Assembly (NCBI RefSeq): GCF_007655005.1
Contig: NZ_SZVW01000012.1
Coordinates: forward strand, 124,001-188,000
Origin: Streptomyces tibetensis
GTDB lineage: Bacteria; Actinomycetota; Actinomycetes; Streptomycetales; Streptomycetaceae
Reading direction: 5' to 3'
Length of the DNA: 64,000 bases
Part shown: positions 1-8,942 of the stretch, piece by piece
Layout of the letters: every line of letters starts with the position of its first letter
Position numbering within the stretch: position 1 is the first letter of the stretch
Program-made: the position numbers and the translations under genes
Notes under the pieces: model-generated
Seen by the model: only the letters and a program-made list of their open reading frames with translations
What the model was told of the DNA's origin: nothing
Database searches by the model: none

Positions 1-1278
1 CTCGCGCCCGGGCGGGTCGAGGCGCTGGCCCGGGACTTCGGGTCGCTGCTGCCGTACGACGTCCGGGTCGGCGACGAGGCGGTCACCGACCTTCCGGCGC
101 CCTGGGACCGCCCGTATCCGGGCCCGGCCGCCCGCCGCGTCGCCCTCGCCCGGCACTGCCACGACCTGTTCGGCTTCACCCCGCTGGACACGATCGACCT
201 GTCCGTGCCGCTGGCCGGCATCCGAGGAGTGGCGTACGTGCTGCCGTCGGCGGTGAGCCCGGCCCAGCGCGCTGGCCACCGGGTGCACCTGAAGGGCATG
301 CTGCTGACCGAGCGGGCCGAACAGCTGCTGCCCGACTGGGCGTTCTTCGTGCGCTGCGTCCTCGACACGGACAGTCTGCGGCCCACGGCGTCACGCGAGG
401 CGCTGTACGAGGACGAGACGCTGGCCGGCGTGCGGGAGGCGCTGGGCGAGCGGATCCGTGCCTGGCTGACGGGGCTGGCGGCCGGTGATCCGGACCGGCT
501 GGCCGCGTTCCTGGCGGTGCACCACCTGGGCGTGAAGTCGCTGGCCCGGCACGACCGGGAGATGCTGCGCACGATGCTTCCGTGGCTGCCGTTCGAGACG
601 ACCGACGGGCGGCTGTCCCTGGAGGAGTTCGCGCAGCGGCACCCGGTGGTGCACTTCACGCGGACCGTCGAGGAGTACCGGCAGGTCGCGCCGATCGCGT
701 CCGCGCAGGGCATCGGCGTGATCAACGGCGGTTACACGTACGACAGCGAGCTGGTTCAGGCGCTGCCGTCGGTGCGGCCGGGGACCGTGGTCGCCGAGCT
801 GGACGCGGAGACGGTCACCGCGCATCTGGACGCGGTCGACCCGGCCGAGGAGCTGGCCCTGTCCGGTTTCCTGGCGGCGGCCCGGGCCCGGCTCGACCCG
901 CTCGGCTGTGACGTCGTCCTGCGGGCCTTCCACCCGCTGTCCGTGCCCGCGCTGCACCTCGACGACCGGGACGCCCGGCACGAGCAGGCCCGGGCGGACG
1001 CCGAGGAGCGGGCCGACGACCTGTGGGCGGGCATCCTCGGCTCCCTGCGCGGCAGCGCACCGCGCGCGCGGCTGGTGCTCAACCATCTCAACCCGCTGGT
1101 GCGGCGGATCAGCGCGCTGCCCGACCCGGAGCTGATCGGCACCGCCACCGAGTCGCTGTACGGGCAGGCGCTGCTGATGGCGCAGCGGCCGCTGAGGCCG
1201 GCCGACTCGGCGCTGCTCAACCGCGCGTTCATCGGCCTCCTGGAGTGGGCCACGCACAGCGAGGACGGTCAGGCATGA
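1..1278 (+). CDS. HSP90-family molecular chaperone (3' part; start lies outside the window)
   Basis: The frame is open from base 1 to the TGA at 1276-1278, giving 425 codons of a longer gene. The visible part fits the middle and C-terminal domains of an HtpG/HSP90-family ATPase, including the HSP90-like stretch DSLRPTASREALYEDE (about residue 125) where classical proteins have an SREXLQ-type segment. The ATP-binding GHKL domain would lie upstream. It diverges clearly from E. coli HtpG, so it belongs to the actinobacterial HSP90-like group. The stop overlaps the ATG of the next gene by 4 bp (ATGA), so the two proteins are made together. Inference: a chaperone working with its TPR neighbour. 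Confidence 0.8.
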   Translation, partial: LAPGRVEALARDFGSLLPYDVRVGDEAVTDLPAPWDRPYPGPAARRVALARHCHDLFGFTPLDTIDLSVPLAGIRGVAYVLPSAVSPAQRAGHRVHLKGMLLTERAEQLLPDWAFFVRCVLDTDSLRPTASREALYEDETLAGVREALGERIRAWLTGLAAGDPDRLAAFLAVHHLGVKSLARHDREMLRTMLPWLPFETTDGRLSLEEFAQRHPVVHFTRTVEEYRQVAPIASAQGIGVINGGYTYDSELVQALPSVRPGTVVAELDAETVTAHLDAVDPAEELALSGFLAAARARLDPLGCDVVLRAFHPLSVPALHLDDRDARHEQARADAEERADDLWAGILGSLRGSAPRARLVLNHLNPLVRRISALPDPELIGTATESLYGQALLMAQRPLRPADSALLNRAFIGLLEWATHSEDGQA

Positions 1279-4232
1279 CGGAGATCACGGACTTCGACGC
1301 CCTGCGCGAGGCGATGGCGGAGAACTCCGGACAGCCGGAGGGGCCGGCCCGCAACGCCCGCGCGGAGGAGCTGCTGACGGCGGCCGAGAAGCTGGGCATT
1401 CCGCTCGCCGTGATCGAGGCACTCGGCCACCAGCTGAAGGTCTACAACTACAGCTCCGAGAAGGGGAAGATGTTCGTCCCCTTCGCACGGCTGCTGCGGA
1501 TGTGGGACGAACGGCCCGAGGACTTCGACGAGTACGAGACCCACTCGCTGCACTGGGTCTTCAAGTGGGTCTCGGCCGGCATGCTGGACCAGCCGCACAT
1601 CCCGCTCGCGTCGATCGAGCAGTGGCTCGGCGAGATGGAGCACCGCTACCGGCTCGCCGGGCACTCCGAGCGGGCCGTGCGCAGCGCCGAGCACAGTGTG
1701 GCCGCGCACATAGGGGACGTTGCGCGGGCCGAGCGGGCGTACGCCGCGTGGCTGGCCGCCGACCGGGACGCCATGGCGGACTGCCACGCCTGCGAGTTGC
1801 ACGGGCAGGGCTGGTGGCAGGCGGAGCAAGGGCGGGACGCCGAGGCGCTTCGGTTGTGGCGGCCGGTGCTGGAGGGCGAGTTCACCTGCGCACACGAGCC
1901 CCACACGGCCTTCGCGTCCTCCCTCGTGCCGCTGCTGCGGCTGGGCCGCCCGGACGAGGCCCGGGCCAACCACCTGCGGGGCTTCCGGCTCGTCCGGGCG
2001 ATGGAGAGCATGCGCGGTGCGTACGCCGAGCACGTGGAGTTCTGCGCGCTGACCGGCAACGAGGCCCGGGGCCTGGAGCTGCTCGCGGAGCGGCCGGCGT
2101 ACTTCACCGACGACGGGCATCCGCAGAGCAGGCTGGACTTCCTGAGCGTGGTGGCCCTGCTCATGGACCGGCTGACCGGGCTCGGGCTGGGCGAGCGGCA
2201 GGTGCCGGGTCCGGCCGGGCGGGAGTGGACCGCCCGCGAACTCGCCGCGCACGCGCGCGGGGAGGCCCTCGCCCTGGCGGCGCGCTTCGACGAGCGCAAC
2301 GGCACGGCGTACGTGAGCGAGCGGGCACGCGCGCGTATGGCGCGGCAACCGCTCGCGGAACGGCTGCCGCTGGGCGTGCGCTCGGTTCGCCCGGCTCCCC
2401 CGCCCGTTCCCCCCGCCGCTCCGGTCCGCGCCACTGGCCGGTCTGATCTGCCCGCCCTGCTGGCCGAGGCACGGCGGCTGTCGGACGGCCTGCGGCCGAA
2501 CGCCGTGGAGGCGTGGGCGGCGGCCGCCGCGGCCGCCGAAGACGCCGAGCTGGACCCGCGCGACCGTGCCGAGATGGCCGACCACGAAGCGATGTCCCTC
2601 GGCCCCGAGGGCACCGGCCTGTTCGAGCGGGCCGCGGACCTCTACGCCGAGGCGGGCGACCCGGGCGAGGCTCTCGCCGCACGCGCGCGTGGGGCCTACG
2701 TCCGTGCGCTCGCGGGTGACGTGGACGGCGCCGTCGCGGCGGTGGCGGGCCTGTACGACGAGGTCCTCGCGCTGTACGCCGCGGAGGGCACGGGGATGCG
2801 GCAGACGGCGTCCGTCGTGATGAGCCGGGCCCGGATCCTGACCCGCCGGGCGCACGAGGGCGAGGACGACGGGTCCGCTCTCGCCGAGGCCGAGGCCGCC
2901 GTCCGTGAGGTCCTCGCGCTCGTCGACGGCCGGACCGGCGAGGACGTACGGCTGGCCGCGCGGGTCGCCGAGGCGCAGGCGATGCTCGGGGAGCTGGCGG
3001 GGCTGGCCGGGGACCTGCGGAGGGCCGCGGAGCTGTTCGCGCGGGGCGCGGCGGCGTTCGTCGCGGCGGGACTGCCGTGGTACGCGGTGGAGTACGAGGC
3101 CCGCCTGGCGACCCTGGCCCACCACCTCGGCGACGCGGCGGAGACCGAGCGGGCGCTGCGGGGGGCACTGGAGCACGGCGGAGCGCACCTGGAAGCGCCG
3201 GGCCGGGCCCAGCTGCACCTCCAGCTCGCCGAGGTCCTCGGTGGCCGCGGTGATGCCGTGGAAGCCGCCCGGCACGCCCTGAAGGCCGCCCACTGGGCCG
3301 ACGAGGCGGGTGAGTCGGCGACGCTGGGTGCCTGGGCGCGACAGCAGCTCGGCGGGTTCCTGCTGCGGCAGGGGCGGTGGGCCGAGGCCGCGGAGGTGCT
3401 GGAGTCGGCGCTGCCCGACGTGACCGCCGAGACGCACGGCGACGGGGCGGTCGTGCAGACGCAGTGGTGGCTCGGCGACTGCCTGAGCGAGCTCGGCGAG
3501 CACCGCGCGGCCGCCGAACGCCGTCTGCAGGCCGCCGAGATCGCCCGGCACTGGCCCGAGCAGCACGACCACGCGACCCTCGCCCACCTGGCCGGGGAGT
3601 CCCTCGGGCAGGCCGGACTGCCCGTCGAGGCGGACCGGGCCTACGCCCGCGCGGGCGACCTGTGGCGCGCGCTGGGCAACTCCCCCGGCCTGATCCGCGC
3701 CCTGCGTGCCCGCGCCTGGCTGGCGTTGGAGACCGAGGGCGGGCCGGCCGAGGCACGAGCGATGATGGCGGAGGCGATCCGCGCGTGCGAAAGGGCACGG
3801 GAGGAGGCGGTCTCCGACGAGGAGACCCGGCAGCAGCTCGTCGCCGAACTCGGGGACACCCACCGGCAGTTCGCCGACCTGCTGACCCGATCCGTCCCCG
3901 AGGGCGCCGAAGGCCCCGCGGTCCGGGCCGTGTTCGAAGAGGCCCTGTCCCGGCTGCAGCGGGCCGCCGAGATGTTCGCCTCACTCGGGGAGGGTGCCCT
4001 GCACAGCCGCACCGGCGCCGAACTCACCGCGGGCTGGCTGGAGATCGAGCTGGACCGCCCGGCCGCCGCGAGAGCACGGGCGCGCACGGTGCTGTCGGCC
4101 TACGACGGCTACGACGGCTACGACGGCGCAGACGCGGATGCGGAGACCGAGGGCGAGGGCGAGGGCCGCTCGACGGTGCGGGCCCGGCGGGCGGAGGCGG
4201 AGCACATGCTCCGCGTCGCGTCGCAGGACTGA
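1275..4232 (+). CDS. Large tetratricopeptide-repeat protein coupled to the HSP90-like gene
   Basis: 985 residues, starting at the ATG that overlaps the upstream stop. There is no signal peptide or membrane segment. An N-terminal region of about 300 residues (with HSLHWVFKWVSAGML and CHACELHGQGWWQAEQG) is followed by a Pro-rich linker near residue 375-395. A long alpha-helical region then carries many degenerate TPR motifs, such as A-x-A-Y-A-x-A-G-D-L-W-R and L-x-Q-G-R-W-x-E-A-A. The C-terminus contains three YDG repeats followed by an acidic tail. TPR domains commonly bind partner proteins, and in eukaryotes they are typical HSP90 co-chaperone modules. A co-chaperone or client-adaptor role here is inferred only from the coupling. 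Confidence 0.8.
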   Translation: MTEITDFDALREAMAENSGQPEGPARNARAEELLTAAEKLGIPLAVIEALGHQLKVYNYSSEKGKMFVPFARLLRMWDERPEDFDEYETHSLHWVFKWVSAGMLDQPHIPLASIEQWLGEMEHRYRLAGHSERAVRSAEHSVAAHIGDVARAERAYAAWLAADRDAMADCHACELHGQGWWQAEQGRDAEALRLWRPVLEGEFTCAHEPHTAFASSLVPLLRLGRPDEARANHLRGFRLVRAMESMRGAYAEHVEFCALTGNEARGLELLAERPAYFTDDGHPQSRLDFLSVVALLMDRLTGLGLGERQVPGPAGREWTARELAAHARGEALALAARFDERNGTAYVSERARARMARQPLAERLPLGVRSVRPAPPPVPPAAPVRATGRSDLPALLAEARRLSDGLRPNAVEAWAAAAAAAEDAELDPRDRAEMADHEAMSLGPEGTGLFERAADLYAEAGDPGEALAARARGAYVRALAGDVDGAVAAVAGLYDEVLALYAAEGTGMRQTASVVMSRARILTRRAHEGEDDGSALAEAEAAVREVLALVDGRTGEDVRLAARVAEAQAMLGELAGLAGDLRRAAELFARGAAAFVAAGLPWYAVEYEARLATLAHHLGDAAETERALRGALEHGGAHLEAPGRAQLHLQLAEVLGGRGDAVEAARHALKAAHWADEAGESATLGAWARQQLGGFLLRQGRWAEAAEVLESALPDVTAETHGDGAVVQTQWWLGDCLSELGEHRAAAERRLQAAEIARHWPEQHDHATLAHLAGESLGQAGLPVEADRAYARAGDLWRALGNSPGLIRALRARAWLALETEGGPAEARAMMAEAIRACERAREEAVSDEETRQQLVAELGDTHRQFADLLTRSVPEGAEGPAVRAVFEEALSRLQRAAEMFASLGEGALHSRTGAELTAGWLEIELDRPAAARARARTVLSAYDGYDGYDGADADAETEGEGEGRSTVRARRAEAEHMLRVASQD

Positions 4233-4257
4233 CCGCCGCCGTTCACTCCACGCCGAT

Positions 4258-6183
4258 TCACTCCACGCCGATGAGGAGCAGGGCCCCCTGCCGTCCGCCC
4301 CGGTACAGCACCGTGTCGACGGCGAGGTATGCCTCGCGGACCCGGCTCTCCAGACGCGCGGCGACGGTGTCGGGGACGTCGTCGCCGAGGACCAGGGTGA
4401 CCATCTCGCCCCCGGCCGAGAGCATGCGGTCCAGAACGGTCTCGGCGGTCACCGCGACATCCGTGCCGATCACGGCCACGTCCCCGTCGATCAGGCCCAG
4501 GACGTCGCCGGCCTGGCAGATGCCGGCCATCGTCCAGGACTGCCGTTCGGCGACGGTGACCTCGGCGTAGCGGGTGGCCCCGGCGGCCGATGTCATGGAC
4601 ACGACGTCCTCGTCGAAGCGGCGGTCCGGTTCGTGGACGGCCAGCGCCGCGATGCCCTGGACCGCCGAGCGGGTCGGGATCAGGGCCACCCGGATGCCCT
4701 CCGCGCGGACCTGCTCGGCGGCCGCGGCGGCGGTGTGGCGCAGGTCGGCGTCGTTGGGCAGCAGCACGACCTCGCGCGCGTGGGCCCGCCGTACGGCCTG
4801 GACGAGCTCGCCGCTCGCGGGCGGCTCCCCGGGGCGGGCGAGCACGGTCGTCGCCCCCGCCTCGGTGTACAGCCCGGCCAGGCCCTCGCCGGGCACGACG
4901 GCCACGACGGCCCTCTCGGCGCGCTCCCGAGGCTGCCGCTCGGCGCCGGTGGTGTGCACGTCACCGGCACCGAAGTGCGTGATGCGGACGCGGTGGGGCC
5001 GCCCGGCCTCGATACCGGCCTCGACGGCCGCACCCGCGTCGTCGACATGGACGTGGACGTTCCACAGCCCGTCGCCGCCGACCACGACCAGGGAGTCCCC
5101 GAGGGCGTCGAGCCGCTCCCGCAGCCGCTCCACCGCCGCGTCCTCGGCCTCCAGCAGGTAGATCACCTCGAAGGCGGGCCCTTCCTGGCCGGGCACGGCG
5201 GCGGCGCTGTCGATGCACTCACCCGGGGCGCCGTCGGCCGGGGCGTGGCCGTCGGCGAAAACCTGGCCTTCGGCGAGGGCCCGGCCGTCGGCGAGGACCT
5301 GGCCTTCGGCGGGGTGCACGCGCGCGTGGGGGACCCCGGCGGGCCCGGTGCACGCGCTTCCCGCCACCGCCCGCGCCCTCTCCCCCGTGAACGTCTCCAC
5401 CAGCGCCCCGAGCACCGCGACCAGTCCCCGCCCGCCGGCGTCGACCACCCCGGCGCGTTCCAGGACGGGCAGCTGGCCCGGGGTCGCGGCGAGAGCCGTG
5501 CGGGCGCCGTCGTAGGCCGCCCGGGCCACGGTCCCGCAGTCGCCCTCCGCGCCGTCGGCCGCGTCGGCGGCGGCCGAGGCGACCGTGAGGACGGTGCCCT
5601 CGACGGGATGGGCGACGGCCCGTCGGGCGGAGTCGGCCGCGTGCCGCAGGGCGAGCCGCAGGCCCCGCCCGTCGGCCCGGGCGGTGTCGTCGTCGGCCAG
5701 CACCTGGGCCATGCCGCGCAGCAGCTGGGCGAGGATGGTCCCGGAGTTCCCGCGGGCGCCGATGAGGGCCCCGTGCGCCATCGCCCGGGCGGCGTCGGCG
5801 AGCGTCGGCTCTCCCGCGCCCCCGGCGTCCCTGCCACCTGCGTCCGAGCCCCTGGCGTCCCTGCCACCCGCGTCCGAGCCCCCGGCGTCCCTGCCACCCG
5901 CGTCCGAGCCCCTGGCGTCCGCACTCCCGGCACCCGCACTCCCGGCACCCGCGGCACCCACCGCGGCTGCGGACCCCGCCGCGTGCCCCGCGAACACCGC
6001 CTCGACCGCCGCGACCGCCGACTCCACGGTCAGATACAGATTGGTGCCGGTGTCGCCGTCCGCCACCGGATAGACGTTGATCGCGTCGATCTCCTCACGC
6101 GCCCGCCCCAGTGTCTGCAGCGCGAGACCGCACCAGGTGCGCACCGCGAGAGCATCGAAGAATGTCTGCGGCACCTGCGCCAC
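4258..6183 (-). CDS. DAK2/DegV-type kinase (FakA/DhaL-like) with a repeat-expanded linker
   Basis: 641 residues. The N-terminal DhaL/DAK2 fold carries the Mg-ATP motif DGDTGTN at residues 42-48, and the C-terminal half matches the FakA/YloV C-terminal region (IPTRSAVQGIAAL, MLSAGGEMVTLVLGDDV). FakA proteins phosphorylate FakB-bound fatty acids in Firmicutes. The actinobacterial role is less clear, and no FakB gene is visible here. Between about residues 88 and 125 the protein holds a low-complexity Gly/Ala/Asp/Arg insert encoded by 30-bp tandem DNA repeats. It converges with the TPR gene (25 bp apart) and is divergent from rpmB. Confidence 0.85.
   Translation of the reverse strand: MAQVPQTFFDALAVRTWCGLALQTLGRAREEIDAINVYPVADGDTGTNLYLTVESAVAAVEAVFAGHAAGSAAAVGAAGAGSAGAGSADARGSDAGGRDAGGSDAGGRDARGSDAGGRDAGGAGEPTLADAARAMAHGALIGARGNSGTILAQLLRGMAQVLADDDTARADGRGLRLALRHAADSARRAVAHPVEGTVLTVASAAADAADGAEGDCGTVARAAYDGARTALAATPGQLPVLERAGVVDAGGRGLVAVLGALVETFTGERARAVAGSACTGPAGVPHARVHPAEGQVLADGRALAEGQVFADGHAPADGAPGECIDSAAAVPGQEGPAFEVIYLLEAEDAAVERLRERLDALGDSLVVVGGDGLWNVHVHVDDAGAAVEAGIEAGRPHRVRITHFGAGDVHTTGAERQPRERAERAVVAVVPGEGLAGLYTEAGATTVLARPGEPPASGELVQAVRRAHAREVVLLPNDADLRHTAAAAAEQVRAEGIRVALIPTRSAVQGIAALAVHEPDRRFDEDVVSMTSAAGATRYAEVTVAERQSWTMAGICQAGDVLGLIDGDVAVIGTDVAVTAETVLDRMLSAGGEMVTLVLGDDVPDTVAARLESRVREAYLAVDTVLYRGGRQGALLLIGVE
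5821..5920. repeat. 30-bp in-frame tandem repeat inside the DAK2 gene
   Basis: Three near-identical 30-bp units begin at 5821, 5851 and 5881 and a partial fourth at 5911, each containing GGCGTCCCTGCCACC. They encode a 10-residue unit of the type GSDAGGRDA(R/G)G. Shorter CCCGGCACCCGCACT-type repeats follow up to about 5960. The period is a multiple of three, so copy-number change keeps the frame. Confidence 0.9.
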
Positions 6184-6306
6184 TACGCCTCCCTGAGCTG
6201 TCGGACGTGGCAGGCAGCGTAGACCCCGGGGCGGTGTTCACCGGAAGCGGGAGGCGCCGGGCCCCTGAGCTGCCATGGTAGTTTCGCTCTACGGGTGCAG
6301 CCGTTG

Positions 6307-6415
6307 TATGCTGCTCCGGTTGCCCGATCTGATCGGGCCTTCCCCCTGGCAACGCCACTCAGATTTCGACCGGCTGGTCACAGCCCGAGAGTCCTGATCC
6401 CGGCCTGCCGGGATC
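6307..6415 (+). promoter_or_regulatory. Probable rpmB promoter and structured leader
   Basis: Between the divergent DAK2 gene and rpmB there is a TATGCT hexamer at 6307-6312 that could serve as a -10 box. Two hairpins follow: CCCGAT/ATCGGG at 6322-6336 and a perfect 8-bp stem GATCCCGG/CCGGGATC at 6396-6415. The second lies about 35 nt before the GTG start. No known riboswitch signature was recognised. A control role is possible but unproven. Confidence 0.35.
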
Positions 6416-6450
6416 AACCGTAAGTGCATCTGAAGTCTTTGGAGTGACCC

Positions 6451-6636
6451 GTGGCTGCCAACTGCGACGTCTGCGGCAAGGGGCCGGGCTTCGGCAACAA
6501 CATCTCGCACTCGCACCGCCGTACGCCCCGTCGCTGGAACCCGAACATCCAGCGTGTGCGTACCGTGGTGGGCGGGACGCCGAAGCGCGTGAACGCTTGC
6601 ACCTCGTGCATCAAGGCCGGCAAGGTCTCGCGCTGA
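6451..6636 (+). CDS. rpmB: 50S ribosomal protein L28 (zinc-binding C+ form)
   Basis: 61 residues from a GTG start preceded by a GGAG sequence. It is an L28-family protein with two CxxC pairs (C5/C8 and C50/C53), so it is the zinc-ribbon C+ form. Streptomyces often encodes a second, cysteine-free L28 elsewhere that is used under zinc limitation and controlled by Zur. A zinc-replete housekeeping role is inferred for this copy. It stands alone, with a strong terminator just downstream. Confidence 0.95.
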   Translation: MAANCDVCGKGPGFGNNISHSHRRTPRRWNPNIQRVRTVVGGTPKRVNACTSCIKAGKVSR

Positions 6637-6672
6637 CGCTCAGCTAGCGCGCAACCACTGCTGGTTCGCTGC

Positions 6673-6703
6673 AGAGCCGGTCCACCTCTGGTGGGCCGGC
6701 TCT
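6673..6703. terminator. Bidirectional terminator between rpmB and thiD
   Basis: A 14-bp stem (AGAGCCGGTCCACC paired with GGTGGGCCGGCTCT, one G-T pair) closes a 3-nt loop and is followed by TTT. It sits between convergent rpmB and thiD and can end both transcripts. Confidence 0.85.
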
Positions 6704-6728
6704 TTGCCGTGCCTGAGCATCAGCTCCG

Positions 6729-7526
6729 TCAGCGTTCGGTGCCCGTCCGAAAGCGCCAGCCGTGATCCACCGGCCCGATCCCCCCGCCGAGCGCGAACCC
6801 GGCCGCGACGGCCCCCGTGACGTAGTCCTTCGCCGCCGCCACCGCCTCCGGCACGGACTGCCCCTTGGCGAGCTGGGAGGCGACCGCGGAGGCGAGGGTG
6901 CAGCCGGTGCCGTGGGTGTGGCGGTTGTCATGCCTCGGCGCCCGCAGCCAGTGCTCCTCGGAGCCGTCGGTGAGCAGGTCGACGGCGTCCCCAGGCAGGT
7001 GGCCGCCCTTGATCAGCACCCAGCGCGGCCCGTACGCCAGCACCGCCGCGGCGGCCGTGCGCATGTCGCGCTCCGCCTCGACCCGGACGCCCGCGATCTG
7101 GGCCACCTCGTCGAGGTTCGGGGTGGCGACCGTCGCCACCGGCAGCAGCTTCGTGCGCACGGAGTCCAGCGCGGAGGCGGCGAGCAGGGCGTCGCCGTGC
7201 TTGGAGACGCCCACCGGATCGACGACCGCCGGGGCGTCCGTCCCGGCGATCAACTCGGCGACCGCCTCCACGAGTTCCGCCGAGGCCAGCATGCCCGTCT
7301 TGACCGCCTGCACGCCGATGTCGTCGACGACACTGCGGTACTGGGCCCGCACGGACTCCACGGGCAGTTCCCAAGCCCCCTGCACACCGAGCGAGTTCTG
7401 CGCGGTCACCGCCGTCACGACGCTCATGCCGTGCACGCCGAGCGCGAGCATCGTCTTGAGGTCGGCCTGGATGCCCGCGCCGCCGCCGGAGTCGGAGCCC
7501 GCGACCGTCAGGACGCCCGGGATCAC
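6729..7526 (-). CDS. thiD: Hydroxymethylpyrimidine/phosphomethylpyrimidine kinase
   Basis: 265 residues from the GTG at 7526, which overlaps the thiL stop by 4 bp (GTGA). It phosphorylates HMP and HMP-phosphate in thiamine biosynthesis. The ribokinase-fold start is IPGVLTVAGSDSGGGAGIQADLK, given here as its two parts IPGVLTVAGSDS and GGGAGIQADLK. The anion hole and catalytic Cys lie in HTHGTGCTLASA near the C-terminus. The start gives the usual ThiD N-terminus. It forms an operon with thiL. No TPP riboswitch is visible upstream of the pair. Confidence 0.95.
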   Translation of the reverse strand: MIPGVLTVAGSDSGGGAGIQADLKTMLALGVHGMSVVTAVTAQNSLGVQGAWELPVESVRAQYRSVVDDIGVQAVKTGMLASAELVEAVAELIAGTDAPAVVDPVGVSKHGDALLAASALDSVRTKLLPVATVATPNLDEVAQIAGVRVEAERDMRTAAAAVLAYGPRWVLIKGGHLPGDAVDLLTDGSEEHWLRAPRHDNRHTHGTGCTLASAVASQLAKGQSVPEAVAAAKDYVTGAVAAGFALGGGIGPVDHGWRFRTGTER

Positions 7527-8488
7527 GACTCTATGTCCGCGAAGTGGTCCCAGCCGCCCTTGCTGGTCCAGGGTGCCCCGTCGACCGTCACCTGGGGCAG
7601 CGCCGAGGGGTTGAGGACCTCCCCGATGACCTTCCAGCGGGCGGGCAGCTTCACGTCCGGCGGGAAGGTCGCCACGATCGCGTGGTCCTCTCCCCCGGTC
7701 AGCACCCACTGCATGGGGTCGACGCCGACGGCCTGCCCGATGTCGTTCATCTGGGACGGGATGTCGATCGCCCCGGAGCGGATGTCGATCCGCACCTTGC
7801 TCGCCTCGGCGATGTGCCCGAGGTCCGCGATCAGCCCGTCGCTCACGTCGCACATCGCGGTCGCCCCGAGCCCGGCGGCGGCCGGACCCGCGTGATACGG
7901 CGGCTCCGGGCGCCGGTGGGCCTCCACGAACGCCCGCGGTGAACGGAATCCCCGCGACAGCACCGCGTACCCGGCGGCCGACCAGCCCAGCCAGCCGGTC
8001 ACCGCGACGCGGTCGCCGGGGCGGGCGCCCGCCCGCGTCACCGGCTCCTGGTTGCGCAGATCGCCGAGCGCCGTGATCGACACCATGATCGAGTCGCCGC
8101 GTACGACGTCACCGCCGACCACGGCGGCGCCCGCCACCTGGCATTCGTCACGCAGGCCGTCCATCAGCTCGCTCGGCCACGTCACCGGCAGCTCGGCCGG
8201 GACGACCAGGCCGAGCAGCAGCGCGGTCGGTACGGCGCCCATGGCGGCGATGTCGGCGAGATTCTGCGCGGCGGCCTTGCGGCCCACGTCGTAGGCCGTC
8301 GACCAGTCGCGCCGGAAGTGCCGGCCCTCCACCAGGATGTCCGTGCTCGCCACGACCCTGCGGTCGGGCGCGGCCACCACGGCGGCGTCGTCGCCGGGGC
8401 CGACCCGGACCGCCGGGGTGGTGGTCAGACGGGAGGTGAGCTCCCTGATGAGCCCGAACTCACCGAGCTCACCAACAGTGCCCTTCAT
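7523..8488 (-). CDS. thiL: Thiamine-monophosphate kinase
   Basis: 321 residues. It converts thiamine monophosphate to thiamine diphosphate with ATP. It has the PurM-like (AIRS) fold, with VGPGDDAAVV near residue 30 and the metal/ATP-binding NLADIAAMGA near residue 75, VVGGDVVRG near 120 and CDVSDGLIADLGHIA near 210. The ATG at 8488 opens directly on MKGTVGELGEFGLI, as is usual for actinobacterial ThiL. It is co-transcribed with thiD and divergent from the Lrp-like gene at 8695. Confidence 0.95.
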   Translation of the reverse strand: MKGTVGELGEFGLIRELTSRLTTTPAVRVGPGDDAAVVAAPDRRVVASTDILVEGRHFRRDWSTAYDVGRKAAAQNLADIAAMGAVPTALLLGLVVPAELPVTWPSELMDGLRDECQVAGAAVVGGDVVRGDSIMVSITALGDLRNQEPVTRAGARPGDRVAVTGWLGWSAAGYAVLSRGFRSPRAFVEAHRRPEPPYHAGPAAAGLGATAMCDVSDGLIADLGHIAEASKVRIDIRSGAIDIPSQMNDIGQAVGVDPMQWVLTGGEDHAIVATFPPDVKLPARWKVIGEVLNPSALPQVTVDGAPWTSKGGWDHFADIES

Positions 8489-8694
8489 TGCCCTTGCTCC
8501 CCTTCTGTCCCTGTCCGTGCCCGGTCGCGAGGCATCTCGGTCCTCGCTACGGTCGAAGTGACCGTCAAGTTCTGCCGGACCTGAACCCCGGCGCGCACAA
8601 CCCGGTCCCCGCGGGTCTCCCCGCGGCGAGCGGCGACGCGATACCGTGGCGTTCCTTTTCCCCACATGATCCTCGTGGCCGCCCTGGAGGTTCC

Positions 8695-8928
8695 GTGGTA
8701 CAGGCGTACATCCTGATCCAGACGGAGGTCGGCAAGGCGTCGACCGTCGCCGAGACGATCGGCAAGATCTCTGGGGTGATCCAGGCCGAGGACGTGACGG
8801 GACCGTACGACGTGATCGTGCGGGCCCAGGCCGACACCGTCGACGATCTCGGCCGCATGGTGGTCGCCAAGGTTCAGCAGGTGGACGGCATCACCCGCAC
8901 CCTGACCTGCCCGGTCGTCCATCTGTAG
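8695..8928 (+). CDS. Stand-alone Lrp/AsnC ligand-binding (RAM) domain protein
   Basis: 77 residues from a GTG start with GGAGG at 8686-8690. The whole protein is a RAM/AsnC ligand-binding domain: beta strand VQAYILIQTEVGK, then GVIQAEDVTGPYDVIVRAQAD, ending RTLTCPVVHL. There is no helix-turn-helix, so it is not itself a DNA-binding regulator. Such domains oligomerise and bind amino acids or other small effectors. Its role is unknown, and it is conserved next to thiL and ddlA in streptomycetes (recollection). Confidence 0.85.
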   Translation: MVQAYILIQTEVGKASTVAETIGKISGVIQAEDVTGPYDVIVRAQADTVDDLGRMVVAKVQQVDGITRTLTCPVVHL

Positions 8929-8942
8929 CCCCCGTCTACCCT

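Noticed and set aside
1269..3863. An 864-codon minus-strand frame opposite the TPR gene
   Set aside because: Codon composition is that of a reverse shadow, and the plus-strand gene is translationally coupled to HSP90.
8489..8694. A thiamine (TPP) riboswitch upstream of thiL-thiD
   Set aside because: The conserved CTGAGA-type core and its partner motif were not found on either strand of the divergent region.
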